Assembly (NCBI RefSeq): GCF_001570525.1
Contig: NZ_BBXC01000014.1
Coordinates: 83,458-147,457, forward strand
Direction: 5' to 3'
DNA: 64,000 nt
Source: Herbidospora sakaeratensis
Lineage (GTDB): Bacteria > Actinomycetota > Actinomycetes > Streptosporangiales > Streptosporangiaceae
The position numbers and the translations under genes were made by a program. Below, in pieces: positions 51,952 through 60,038 of this stretch (position 1 is the first letter of the stretch; the number at the start of each line of letters is the position of its first letter). The notes beneath the pieces were generated by a model. That model searched no databases, was not told the origin of the DNA, and saw nothing but the letters and a program-made list of their open reading frames with translations.

Positions 51952-53141
51952 ACGCGCTGCTGAGCCGCGCCCGCCGCCGGGTGACCCTGCGCACCGCCGG
52001 CACGATCTCCGTCCTGCTGCTCATCATGGGCGGCCTGGTCTACGGCGTGATGGCCGGCCAGCAGGACGCCGCCGCCCGCCGCGAGGTCAGGGTGGCCGTC
52101 GAACGCGCCCTGATCACCAGCCCGCCGCCCTGCCTGTGGCTGGTGGAGGTCGAGGGCGGCACGCTGCGCCGCTCGCCGGGAGCGCCCGACACGCTCCCGT
52201 GGCTGGCCGGGATCAGAGGCGTCGAGCGCGACGGGGGCGTCCGCGTCGAGCGCGCCGAACTCGGCGGCCTGGAGTACCTGATCCACACCGAACGCCGGGG
52301 CGAGGTCATCCGCCAGGCCGCGCTCGACCTGCGCTACCAGATCTCCGAACGCGACCGCCTGCTGCACACCCTGGTCGTCGCCGAGATCGTATCGCTGCTG
52401 GCCGCCGTGCTGATCGGGTACGTGATCGCCCGCCGCGCCATCGCCCCGCTCGGCGAGGCGCTGGCCCGCCAGCGCCGCTTCACCGAGGACGTCAGCCACG
52501 AACTGCGCACCCCGCTCGCCCGCCTGCACACCCGGGCCCAACTGGTCTCGGTCCGCATGCGGCGCGGCGAACTGCCCGTCGAGGACGTCGACCGGCTCGT
52601 CACCGGCACCCGCGAACTCGGCGAGGTCGTCGACGACCTGCTGCTCAGCGACCGCCTGCGCCGCCCCGTCGACCTGGCCCTGCTGGCCCAGGACCTCGCC
52701 GAGGCCGAGTCGGCCCGCGCCGAGTCGCGCGGCGTCGCCATCGAGGTCCACCGCGCGAACGGCCCGACGGTCGTCAGCGGCGCGGCCCCCGCCCTGCGCC
52801 GGGTCCTGTCGGCCCTGGTCGACAACGCCCTCACCCACACCGCCCCCGGCGGCCGCATCACCATCACCGTGGCCGCCTCCGCCGACCGCGTCAGCCTGAC
52901 GGTCGCCGACGACGGCGCCGGCCTGGCCCCCGGAGACCCGGCCCGCCTCTTCCTGCGCCACGTGACCGAGAGCCAGGGCTACGGTCTGGGCCTGGCCCTG
53001 GTGAAGGAGGTCGTCGACGGCCACGACGGCGTCCTGACCGTGGCCGGCGCCCCCGGCGAGGGCGCGACGTTCACCGTCAGCCTCCCGGCCGACGCCCTCG
53101 GAGCACCATCCGCAGATCCCGCCAGGGCTGTCCTCGGTTGA
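51948..53141 (+). CDS. sensor histidine kinase
   Basis: 397 aa, GTG start overlapping the regulator's TGA. TM1 (about 17-37), a short ~100-aa extracytoplasmic sensor (CLWLVEVEGGTLRRSPGAP), TM2 (about 140-160), DHp with FTEDVSHELRTPLARL (His), N-box LSALVDNALTHTAPGG, G1 DDGAGLAPGD, G2 YGLGLALVKE. With 51292-51951 it forms a complete two-component system that may sense the cassette's product or membrane stress. Its 3' end overlaps the convergent sulfotransferase by 65 bp. Confidence 0.92.
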   Translation: MNALLSRARRRVTLRTAGTISVLLLIMGGLVYGVMAGQQDAAARREVRVAVERALITSPPPCLWLVEVEGGTLRRSPGAPDTLPWLAGIRGVERDGGVRVERAELGGLEYLIHTERRGEVIRQAALDLRYQISERDRLLHTLVVAEIVSLLAAVLIGYVIARRAIAPLGEALARQRRFTEDVSHELRTPLARLHTRAQLVSVRMRRGELPVEDVDRLVTGTRELGEVVDDLLLSDRLRRPVDLALLAQDLAEAESARAESRGVAIEVHRANGPTVVSGAAPALRRVLSALVDNALTHTAPGGRITITVAASADRVSLTVADDGAGLAPGDPARLFLRHVTESQGYGLGLALVKEVVDGHDGVLTVAGAPGEGATFTVSLPADALGAPSADPARAVLG

Positions 53142-53784
53142 AGTGCGTGCGATCGTTGACGTGCGGAAACGGCACGCCGGGAACCGGCACGCCGAGGAAC
53201 CGGCACAACGGCTCCCACCCCTCCTCGCACTCGAACACGAGCAGCCGGTCGGCCGGGATCGCAGCCCTGACCTCCTCGATGTGCCGCCGGAACACCTCGA
53301 CGCAGTGGTCCCGGTCGTCGATCCGCCCGCCGAAGACCTGGTCGGCCACCGTGGCCTTGGCCATCTTCGGGAACAGCGCCATCTCGGGCACCCGCCGCAG
53401 CGCCAGCCGGTGCAGCGCCCGCCGCCACCACGACTCGGGCTCGTCGACGTCGACCGTGTGCTGGAAGATCGTCGCCCGCGCGCTCTCGTACCACCGCTCG
53501 GGATCCCGGACGGTCAGCACGAGCTTGGCCCCGGGATAGTGGTCGGCCAGCTCACGCCAGTAGGAGACGGCCGGGAAGTCGACCGCCGACCGGAACCCGC
53601 GGAAGATCCGGTCCCAATCGGCGCTCTCGCCGTCGCCCACGTCGAGCCAGTCGCGGACCCGGCGGGGCTCCTCGACGACCGTGAGCATGTGATAGCAGGG
53701 ACCGAAACCCACGATTTCGAGTGCCTCTTTCAGAGACAGGGTGCAGGTCCGCCCGAAACCGGCGCCGATGACGTCCACAAGCAA
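53077..53784 (-). CDS. sulfotransferase-family protein (copy 2)
   Basis: 235 aa, close paralog of the gene at 44015-44704. PAPS loop GAGFGRTCTLSLKEALEIVG (Cys where copy 1 has Gly), HMLTVVEEPRRV, YWRELADHYPGAKLVLTVRDPE, and the shared C-terminal block FECEEGWEPLCRFLGVPVPGVPFPHVN. The two copies differ enough throughout to be old duplicates rather than a recent event. Acceptor unknown; possibly tied to the cassette between them. Confidence 0.85.
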   Translation of the reverse strand: MLVDVIGAGFGRTCTLSLKEALEIVGFGPCYHMLTVVEEPRRVRDWLDVGDGESADWDRIFRGFRSAVDFPAVSYWRELADHYPGAKLVLTVRDPERWYESARATIFQHTVDVDEPESWWRRALHRLALRRVPEMALFPKMAKATVADQVFGGRIDDRDHCVEVFRRHIEEVRAAIPADRLLVFECEEGWEPLCRFLGVPVPGVPFPHVNDRTHFNRGQPWRDLRMVLRGRRPGG

Positions 53785-53830
53785 GATCGTCGCCGACGGG
53801 GAGGAGGCCGAGGGGGTGCCACGCCGGGGG

Positions 53831-54304
53831 TCAGGCCCGGGGCAGCAGGGAACCGGTCAGTTCGCCACGGGGGTCGTACACCACGCACATGACGTCGCGG
53901 TCGCCGTCGGCCCAGGTCTCGGCGGTCGGCAGGATCGGGTAGAAGTCCAGCTCGGCGCCCGCCTCGCCGGGCCAGTAGTGCGTGAACCCCCGCTTACAGC
54001 TGCTCCAGCCGAACGCGGCCAGCGCGGCGCGGTCGTAGGGCCCGTCGTCGGCGTGCACGAAACCGTAGGACTGGTTGTCGGCGTGCTGGTCGCAGGGTGT
54101 GTAGAGGACGACCTCCTCGCCCGCCGCGGGGGAGTACTCCGGGTCGGTGAAGCACTCGCCCGGCTCCAGGCTGAGCACCCCGGTCGTCTCCGGGGTCATG
54201 AAGTCGTCCCCCTTGTGCACCGCCGAGGGGGCCGGGACGACGAAGAGCGCGCCGAGCGCCAGGACGGCCGGCGCCATCGTCAGAAGGCGGAACGGAACGG
54301 TCAT
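53831..54304 (-). CDS. secreted septum-formation-like protein
   Basis: 157 aa from ATG 54304. Signal sequence (LLTMAPAVLALGALFVVPAPSA), then LEPGECFTDPEYSPAAGEEV, LYTPCDQHADNQSYGFVHAD, WSSCKRGFTHYWPG and DRDVMCVVYD. Four cysteines and the 'G-x-C-F...v-x-C...H' pattern match the extracellular Septum_form-type domain. The protein lacks the additional membrane part found in many relatives. Role likely extracytoplasmic; evidence for division is by family name only. Confidence 0.68.
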   Translation of the reverse strand: MTVPFRLLTMAPAVLALGALFVVPAPSAVHKGDDFMTPETTGVLSLEPGECFTDPEYSPAAGEEVVLYTPCDQHADNQSYGFVHADDGPYDRAALAAFGWSSCKRGFTHYWPGEAGAELDFYPILPTAETWADGDRDVMCVVYDPRGELTGSLLPRA

Positions 54305-54555
54305 CGGCACCTGTCCTGACGGCTGATCATGCTGGCCCCTCAGGCTGGTGGCCCAAGTGAAATATCACCTCAACGGCGGGTGTCGGCCGCGCGGAGCAGG
54401 GATGACGGTTCCTCGCAACGGTGCGGTGGAGATCGTCAGTTCATTTGGCGGCAAGCTTCTGGCCGATCTTCGGTCAACCGGCTCTGCGTGGATTTCGGAC
54501 ATCCCACCGTGCCCCTCGGTGGGGGGAAGTCCCTTCCTCAGGAGTGAAGCTCGAC

Positions 54556-56223
54556 GTGAGTGACGCCACCCGACCCTGGTCCCTGCGGACCCGGCAGGCC
54601 AAAATCGTGATCGGCGCCAGCGCGCTGCTCGTGGGCGGTCTGTCCTTCAGCCCGATGGCGTTCGGCGCCGCGGCCCCGCCGAAGTTCCCCGCCGCCGAGA
54701 TCCACAAGCCCACCCCCGTGCCCGACCGGGTCATCCTGACCCCGACCGCCACGCCTTCGTCGTCCCAGAAGGTCACCTGGCGCGCCGAGACCACCGCCGA
54801 GTTCGCCCAGGCCGAGATCCTGGAGTCGCCTCGCGCGCTGGGCGAGGTCGCCCCCGCCGCCGGCGCCGTCAGCAATGTGAAGGCGCAGTCGAGCACCCCG
54901 GTCAACACCACCCTCGGCTACGCCTCGACCTACCACACGGTCGAGTTCACCGGCCTCAAGCCCGCCACCCGGTACACCTACCGCGTCGGCGACGGCGCCA
55001 ACTGGAGCGAGTGGAACGACTTCACCACCGCCGCGGCCGGTTTCCAGCCGTTCTCCTTCATCTACTACGGCGACGCGCAGAACTACATCGACTCGGCCGT
55101 CCCGCGGGTGTTCCGCCAGGCGTTCGCCGACCGGCCCCAGGCCAAGATGATCGTGAACGCCGGCGACCTCATCGACTCCGCCAACAGCGAGGAGCAGTGG
55201 GGCCAGTGGTTCAAGGCCGGCGGCTTCATCGACAGCCAGGTCAACAACCTGTCGATCACCGGTAACCACGAGTACAGCGGCGCCTCGTTGTCGTCGTTCT
55301 GGGTCCCGCAGTTCCCCTACCCGGACAACGGCCCCGCCTGGTCCGACTACCCGAGCGCGCAGAACATCGCCAAGACCGCCTACTGGGTGGACTACCAGGG
55401 CGTGCGCTTCATCGGCCTGAACACCAACGTCCAGTCCATCCCCGAGCTGATGGCCAAGCAGACCGCCTGGCTGGAGGGCCTGCTCAAGGACAACCCCAAC
55501 AAGTGGACCGTGGTGACCTTCCACCACCCCGTCTACTCCAACACCGGCACCCGTAACAACCCGGTCGTCCGCGCCCAGTGGGCCCCGCTGTTCGAGAAGT
55601 ACGGCGTCGACCTGGTCCTCCAGGGCCACGACCACTCGTACGGCCGGGGCAACCTGAAGTCCGCCCGCCAGTCCGCGACCACCCACAACGGCGTCTCGTA
55701 CGTCGTGTCGGTCTCCGGCGGCAAGATGTACGAGCTCAACGGCGGCGTGAACTGGACCGGCAACGGCGCCGAGGTCATCAGCACCAGCGAGAACACGCAG
55801 CTGTACCAGATGATCGACGTCGACAAGGACCAGATCCGCTTCGAGGCCCGCTACGCCAACGGCGAGCACCACGACGGCTTCGTCATCCGCAAGAACGACG
55901 CGGGCGAGCGCACCGTCACCGAGCTCGGCACCGGCAACACCGGCGAGCAGGTCGTCGTCGACAAGACCAGCGTCACCCCGGGCGAGCAGCTCACCGCCAC
56001 CGCCTTCGGCTTCAACCCCGCCGAGAAGGTCAAGGTCTACCTGGTCCGCACCAAGGGCACGGTCGACAACCGGATCTACGTCGGCACCCAGACCGCCGAC
56101 GCCCTCGGCAAGCTGGTGTACGGCTTCAAGCTCCCGGCCGACCTCGACAAGGACAGCACCTACCGGGTGTACCTGGAGAGCGCCACCCAGCAGATCACCA
56201 GCCCGGTGATCACCGTCAAGTAG
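54556..56223 (+). CDS. secreted purple-acid-phosphatase-like metallophosphoesterase
   Basis: 555 aa from GTG 54556 with AGGAGTG upstream. Signal/anchor region (KIVIGASALLVGGLSFSPMAFGA). N-terminal fibronectin-like domain (about 45-160: TPSSSQKVTWRAETTAEF, YHTVEFTGLKPATRYTYRVG). Metallophosphoesterase domain with metal motifs IYYGDAQNY, VNAGDLIDS, SITGNHEYSG, TFHHPVYSN and LQGHDHSYGRG. This is the dimetal set of PAP enzymes. A C-terminal ~100-aa domain (TSVTPGEQLTATAFGFNPAEKV) looks Ig-like. GTTCATT at 54439-54445 resembles a PHO-box unit, and a 7-bp hairpin (54503-54523) lies in the leader; phosphate control is plausible but unproven. Confidence 0.88.
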   Translation: MSDATRPWSLRTRQAKIVIGASALLVGGLSFSPMAFGAAAPPKFPAAEIHKPTPVPDRVILTPTATPSSSQKVTWRAETTAEFAQAEILESPRALGEVAPAAGAVSNVKAQSSTPVNTTLGYASTYHTVEFTGLKPATRYTYRVGDGANWSEWNDFTTAAAGFQPFSFIYYGDAQNYIDSAVPRVFRQAFADRPQAKMIVNAGDLIDSANSEEQWGQWFKAGGFIDSQVNNLSITGNHEYSGASLSSFWVPQFPYPDNGPAWSDYPSAQNIAKTAYWVDYQGVRFIGLNTNVQSIPELMAKQTAWLEGLLKDNPNKWTVVTFHHPVYSNTGTRNNPVVRAQWAPLFEKYGVDLVLQGHDHSYGRGNLKSARQSATTHNGVSYVVSVSGGKMYELNGGVNWTGNGAEVISTSENTQLYQMIDVDKDQIRFEARYANGEHHDGFVIRKNDAGERTVTELGTGNTGEQVVVDKTSVTPGEQLTATAFGFNPAEKVKVYLVRTKGTVDNRIYVGTQTADALGKLVYGFKLPADLDKDSTYRVYLESATQQITSPVITVK

Positions 56224-56282
56224 CAGTGTCACGGGCGGGCCGGCGCACCACGCCGGCCCGCCCGTCCCAACAGGAGCCCCCA

Positions 56283-56930
56283 GTGACCTTCCGAACCGCC
56301 CTGACCGCCGCCCTGCTGGCCGTCACGACGCTGACCGCGACCCCTGCGGCAGCGCACCCCTTCGGCCCGCCGTCGACGGCCCGGATCAGCGTCGACGGCT
56401 CCCAGGTGGCCATCTCGTGGCTGGCCGCCGAGGACGACTGGGTGGCCCTGGGCCAGTCACTGGGCGCGTTCGAGAACCCGGCCACCGGACCGGTGTCCAC
56501 CGCCCTCACCGGAGAGCAGAAACTGCAACGGTCGGCGGCGGTCCACGACTACCTGCTCGGCCGCATCACGGTGGCCCAGAGCGGGAAACGCTGCCCCGGC
56601 AAACTGGAGTCACTGGAGCAACTGGTCGCCCAGGGCGCCCGCCTGACCTTCGACTGCCCCGCCCCCGCGGTCGACCTAGACGTGACGGTGAGCGCCCTCA
56701 CCGACCTGGACGAGAACTACCGCACCATGCTCACCGCGGAGACCCCCGCCACCCCGACCCAGACGCTCTACACCGCGAGACAGCAGACCACGCGACTGCG
56801 TTTCACCGCCTCGGGCGGCGGCGTGACCACAGCCGTGGTCACGGTCGCGACGGGCACGGCGGCAGCGGCCGCGCTCCTCGGGCTGTTCGTGCTGCTGAGA
56901 TCCCGACGCCGCAAGAGCAGCCAAGCCTGA
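56283..56930 (+). CDS. membrane-anchored secreted protein of unknown function
   Basis: 215 aa from GTG 56283 with CAGGAG upstream. Signal peptide (ALTAALLAVTTLTATPAAA), an extracellular ~150-aa domain starting HPFGPPSTARISVDGSQVAISW with Cys pair KRCPGKL/TFDCPAP, and a C-terminal helix (VTVATGTAAAAALLGLFVLL) with a basic tail (RSRRRKSS). The His-Pro-Phe-Gly start after cleavage is seen in a group of actinomycete secreted proteins of unknown role. 59 bp after the phosphatase, probably the same transcript. Confidence 0.65.
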   Translation: MTFRTALTAALLAVTTLTATPAAAHPFGPPSTARISVDGSQVAISWLAAEDDWVALGQSLGAFENPATGPVSTALTGEQKLQRSAAVHDYLLGRITVAQSGKRCPGKLESLEQLVAQGARLTFDCPAPAVDLDVTVSALTDLDENYRTMLTAETPATPTQTLYTARQQTTRLRFTASGGGVTTAVVTVATGTAAAAALLGLFVLLRSRRRKSSQA

Positions 56931-57401
56931 ACGGCGACGGACGGTCGACGGTCCCCAGCATGCGACGAAGGTCGGCCCGTTCCCCGTTCGCCCTCGACTT
57001 CGGTGCCCGCGTCATGCCACCGGCCTCACCTAACGCAGCCACGGTGGAACAACGGCCTTGCGGGAGCCGGACTCGTGGAAATCGGAGCGAGATTGGCTCC
57101 CGATTGGCTCCCCGAGATTGAAGCCTTGACCTTCTACGGCTCATTCCCGCCGGGTCCGTCTTGCAGCAGCGGAGCCCTTCGCCGGAAGAGAGCGACCCGG
57201 AGCGACAGCGACGCGGGGCACTGACGCGGGGCAGCGAGGCGGATCGTCGCGTGCGGAGAGCAGGCTGCGGCACCGGGCGTTGCGGCTCATTCAAACACGC
57301 GGAAAATAACCCAATTGATTGCGTTTTGCGCTCACAGACGCAGGGATAGGAACGTGCCCACCTCGGGTATAAGGCGCATAATAGCGCGACGGGGGTGCTC
57401 G
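56931..57401. other. intergenic with a partial dispersed repeat
   Basis: No gene seen. 57166-57225 (GCGGAGCCCTTCGCCGGAAG..., CCGGAGCGACAGCGACG) is a fragment of the GAGCGAAGCGAG-type repeat found near the tRNAs. The last ~120 bp are AT-richer and probably contain the promoter of the serine hydrolase. Confidence 0.5.
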
Positions 57402-59264
57402 GTGAGTAACGTCACTCGGTGGGATCTCAATTACGATCAGTTCCGTGATGCCTACAAGCATTACGTCGAAACCCTGGGCCTGCGAATCGTGGACGTCTGC
57501 GGCTACGAGATCGCCGGAAAGGCGTATTACGCGGGTATCTGGGAAAGCGGATCAGGCCCCGAGCGGTGGACGGACCATTCGATTCCCTTCGCGAACTATC
57601 TGACCGTCTACAATCAGCGCAAAGCCGCTGGATACCGGCCTGTCATCGTCAACGGCTACAACGTCGGCACGAACGCCTACTTCGCCACCGTCTGGGAGAA
57701 GGAGAGGCGAGCGGGGCACCCGATGTGGACGTCGTTCCACGTCATCGGGCTCGCCGATCTCTACACACTCGTCTCGGACCACAGAAGAAACGGCTTCGTT
57801 CCCGTCGACATCAGCGGATACCGCCTGGAGAACAAACCTTTCTGCTCCGTCGTCTTCGAGGGGTGGCCCGGATACGACACCCGCTGGGACTGGATCAAGC
57901 CACAGGTGTCCGCCCTCAACTACCAGAACATCTTCGACGGAATGGACCACGACCACTACCGTCCGGTGCGCGTCATCGGGTTCAGCGTGCCGAATTCCGC
58001 CGGCGCCCATCACGACTATTTCACCTCGATCTGGCGACGCAGCATCGGACGGCCGTTCGCCACCCGGCACGGCATCGACGTCGCGACGTTCAAAGCCGAG
58101 GCCCAGCACTACGGTCGGGAGAAGTACCGGCTGGTGTCGGTCGGAGGATTCTCCGCCGGTCTCGGATCGGCCGCGGTCCAGCGGTTCTGCCCCGTCTGGG
58201 AGAAGCGTGAGGCCGCCCCGGTCATCGACGCCCTGGTCGAGAAGTTCATGAAGTTCCACGACGTGCCGGGGCTCTCGCTGGCGATCAGCATGAACGGGCG
58301 TCTGGTGCACGCTCAGGGGTACGGCGCGGCAGACCGGGTGACCGGCGAGAGGGTGACGACCGCGAGCCGGTTCCGGATCGCCAGCGTGGCCAAGCCGATC
58401 ACCTCCGCCGCCGTCATGAAACTCGTGGCGGAGAACCGTCTCACCACGATCGACCTGGTCTTCGGGGAAGACGGCCATCTGCGCGACTACGGCACGCCGG
58501 TCGACCCCCGGGCCAAGGACATCGTCGTCCAGCACCTGCTCCAGCACTCCTCCGGCGGCTGGCCCTACCTCCCCGACGATCCGATGTTCGCCAACACCTC
58601 CATGAACCACCGGCAGCTCATCTCCTGGGTGCTGGCCAACCGGTCGCTGAACCACGCTCCGGGCACGAACTACGCCTATTCCAACTTCGGCTACTGCGTG
58701 CTCGGCCGGGTCATCGAGGAGGTGACCGGTGAGTCGTACGAGTCCTACGTCCAGCGGGAGATCCTGGCTCCGTGCGGCATCCACGACATGGAACTGGCCG
58801 GCGACACCCTGGCCGACCGGCGTCCCGGCGAGGTCGTCTACTACGACCAGAACGGCCGGAACCCCTACGGCATCCCGGTGACCCGCATGGACGCGCACGG
58901 CGGCTGGCTGGCCACGGCAACCGATCTGCTGCGTTTCCTGGCAAGGGTCGACGGTTCCGCCACCCCACCCGACATCCTCGACCCCGCCCGGATCACGCAC
59001 ATGACCACGCCTTCAGGCCTGCCGAACTCGAACGGCTACGCCTGCGGCTGGGTGGTCAACGGCTCCAACTGGAGCCACACCGGAAACCTGTGGGGCAGCA
59101 GCTCCCTTCTGCAGCGAATCGGCGGATTCGGCGTGGCGATCCTGACCAACACGCTGTACCGAACGAACGACTCAGATCCGCTGGACACCAACAAGGGCAT
59201 CGCCGAACTGGTGGAAGCCATCCAAGACCACGTGGACCACTGGCCAGCAGGCACCCCTCTCTGA
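57402..59264 (+). CDS. serine hydrolase: tandem beta repeats + class C beta-lactamase-like domain
   Basis: 620 aa from GTG 57402 (GTG 57354 is possible). The N-terminal ~270 residues hold about five repeats of roughly 50 aa with the pattern 'G-Y-x-I/V-x-x-K-A/T-Y-Y/F-A-x-I/V-W/F' (CGYEIAGKAYYAGIWE, NGYNVGTNAYFATVWEK, SGYRLENKPFCSVVFEG, IGFSVPNSAGAHHDYFTSIW, GGFSAGLGSAAVQRFCPVWEK). These resemble the repeat domain of polyglycine hydrolases. The C-terminal domain is beta-lactamase/PBP4-like with S-V-A-K in FRIASVAKPIT, Tyr motif YAYSNFGYC and LQHSSGGW; the third motif is probably the HTG in WSHTGN. No signal peptide is evident. The target may be a peptide or glycine-rich polymer. Confidence 0.82.
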   Translation: MSNVTRWDLNYDQFRDAYKHYVETLGLRIVDVCGYEIAGKAYYAGIWESGSGPERWTDHSIPFANYLTVYNQRKAAGYRPVIVNGYNVGTNAYFATVWEKERRAGHPMWTSFHVIGLADLYTLVSDHRRNGFVPVDISGYRLENKPFCSVVFEGWPGYDTRWDWIKPQVSALNYQNIFDGMDHDHYRPVRVIGFSVPNSAGAHHDYFTSIWRRSIGRPFATRHGIDVATFKAEAQHYGREKYRLVSVGGFSAGLGSAAVQRFCPVWEKREAAPVIDALVEKFMKFHDVPGLSLAISMNGRLVHAQGYGAADRVTGERVTTASRFRIASVAKPITSAAVMKLVAENRLTTIDLVFGEDGHLRDYGTPVDPRAKDIVVQHLLQHSSGGWPYLPDDPMFANTSMNHRQLISWVLANRSLNHAPGTNYAYSNFGYCVLGRVIEEVTGESYESYVQREILAPCGIHDMELAGDTLADRRPGEVVYYDQNGRNPYGIPVTRMDAHGGWLATATDLLRFLARVDGSATPPDILDPARITHMTTPSGLPNSNGYACGWVVNGSNWSHTGNLWGSSSLLQRIGGFGVAILTNTLYRTNDSDPLDTNKGIAELVEAIQDHVDHWPAGTPL

Positions 59265-59315
59265 CAGCCGATTCAGCTCCAGGCCACCCCGCCGTCGACG
59301 GGACACCTGTCCAGC

Positions 59316-59480
59316 GAGCGCGAGGGGGCGACAGCCCCTTCGCATCGGAGGGCTCGGGGGGTCGTCCCCCCGTGTAAACGACGAAGGAGACCCGGGGAAA
59401 GCGGCGAAGCCGCTGACCACAGGTCTCCCTCTCCAGAGTGGGCGATACTGGGATCGAACCAGTGACCTCTTCGGTGTGAA
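59316..59480. repeat. 165-bp direct repeat, left copy (att-like, with tRNA-Val 3' half)
   Basis: Identical to 62924-63088 except for one base, offset 3608 bp. It includes the hairpin CGGGGGG-TCGT-CCCCCCG and, from 59439 on, the 3' half of tRNA-Val(CAC): acceptor strand, T arm and anticodon loop with GTG (CAC on minus). After the anticodon loop the sequence diverges into unrelated DNA, so this copy cannot make a tRNA. Confidence 0.9.
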
Positions 59481-59485
59481 GGAAG
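59439..59485 (-). pseudogene. tRNA-Val (CAC) 3'-half fragment
   Basis: Matches positions 63047-63093 of the intact tRNA-Val(CAC) with one change (59481). The D arm and 5' acceptor strand are absent. Typical of an attachment site left by insertion into, or duplication of, a tRNA gene. Confidence 0.85.
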
Positions 59486-59745
59486 ACCAGCCCGTCTGAG
59501 GACGTCGATGGGAGTCGATCGGGTGGCCTCTCACCTGGGAGAAGACTCCGGTGGGGTCATCGAGAGTTTGATGGAGTCTTAAGAGAGTGGCTCCCGAGGA
59601 TGGCTCTGGGGTTCTTCCTCTGACCTACTCACCAACGCTGATGCGGGTCATCGATTCCGACTGTCCCAGCGGGGCGAGACCTAGAATTTCGAGTAAGACG
59701 GCCAGCGAGACTGGCGTCGCAGGTCGTGAAGGAGAAGCGCCCAAT

Positions 59746-59922
59746 TCACGATCGATGACGGCTGAGCAGGTTCCAAAGGTAGGCGAACGTGACGCCACCG
59801 GAGGTCAGACCGGCCACCAGAGCCAGCGGCCAGGCGACCCCACCGGCGGCGGTGAGACCACCTATCACCGCAATTGCGATCACTGTGCCGACCAGCACGA
59901 GCAGAGCATCCCGTTCTTGCAT
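59746..59922 (-). CDS. 58-aa membrane protein with two helices
   Basis: ATG 59922 is preceded by AAGGGAG at 6-nt spacing, an excellent ribosome site. The product is MQERD, then two hydrophobic helices (ALLVLVGTVIAIAVIGGLTA and WPLALVAGLTSGGVTFAYLW) with a Gly-Gly turn and the basic tail NLLSRHRS. It is transcribed divergently from the HTH-coiled-coil-TIR gene 116 bp away, across overlapping TTGACA/TTGTCA -35-like elements (60005-60011). It could be a small toxic or anchoring membrane partner of that protein. No family recognised. The 260 bp to its left up to the tRNA fragment hold no gene I can support. Confidence 0.6.
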   Translation of the reverse strand: MQERDALLVLVGTVIAIAVIGGLTAAGGVAWPLALVAGLTSGGVTFAYLWNLLSRHRS

Positions 59923-60038
59923 TTCGGTCTCCCTTATGTGTCGATGCTCCATGAAGACACGAACGGGAACCGTTGCACTATCGGGAAACAGCCTGTTGCG
60001 ATGATTGACAACACTTCTTTCAGGTATCCGGGCTCCGT

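Noticed and set aside
54439-54445. GTTCATT as a PHO box for the phosphatase gene
   Set aside because: Only one convincing unit; PhoP sites need at least two 11-nt direct-repeat units, and the next one (GGCAAGC) is weak. Mentioned in the gene entry only.
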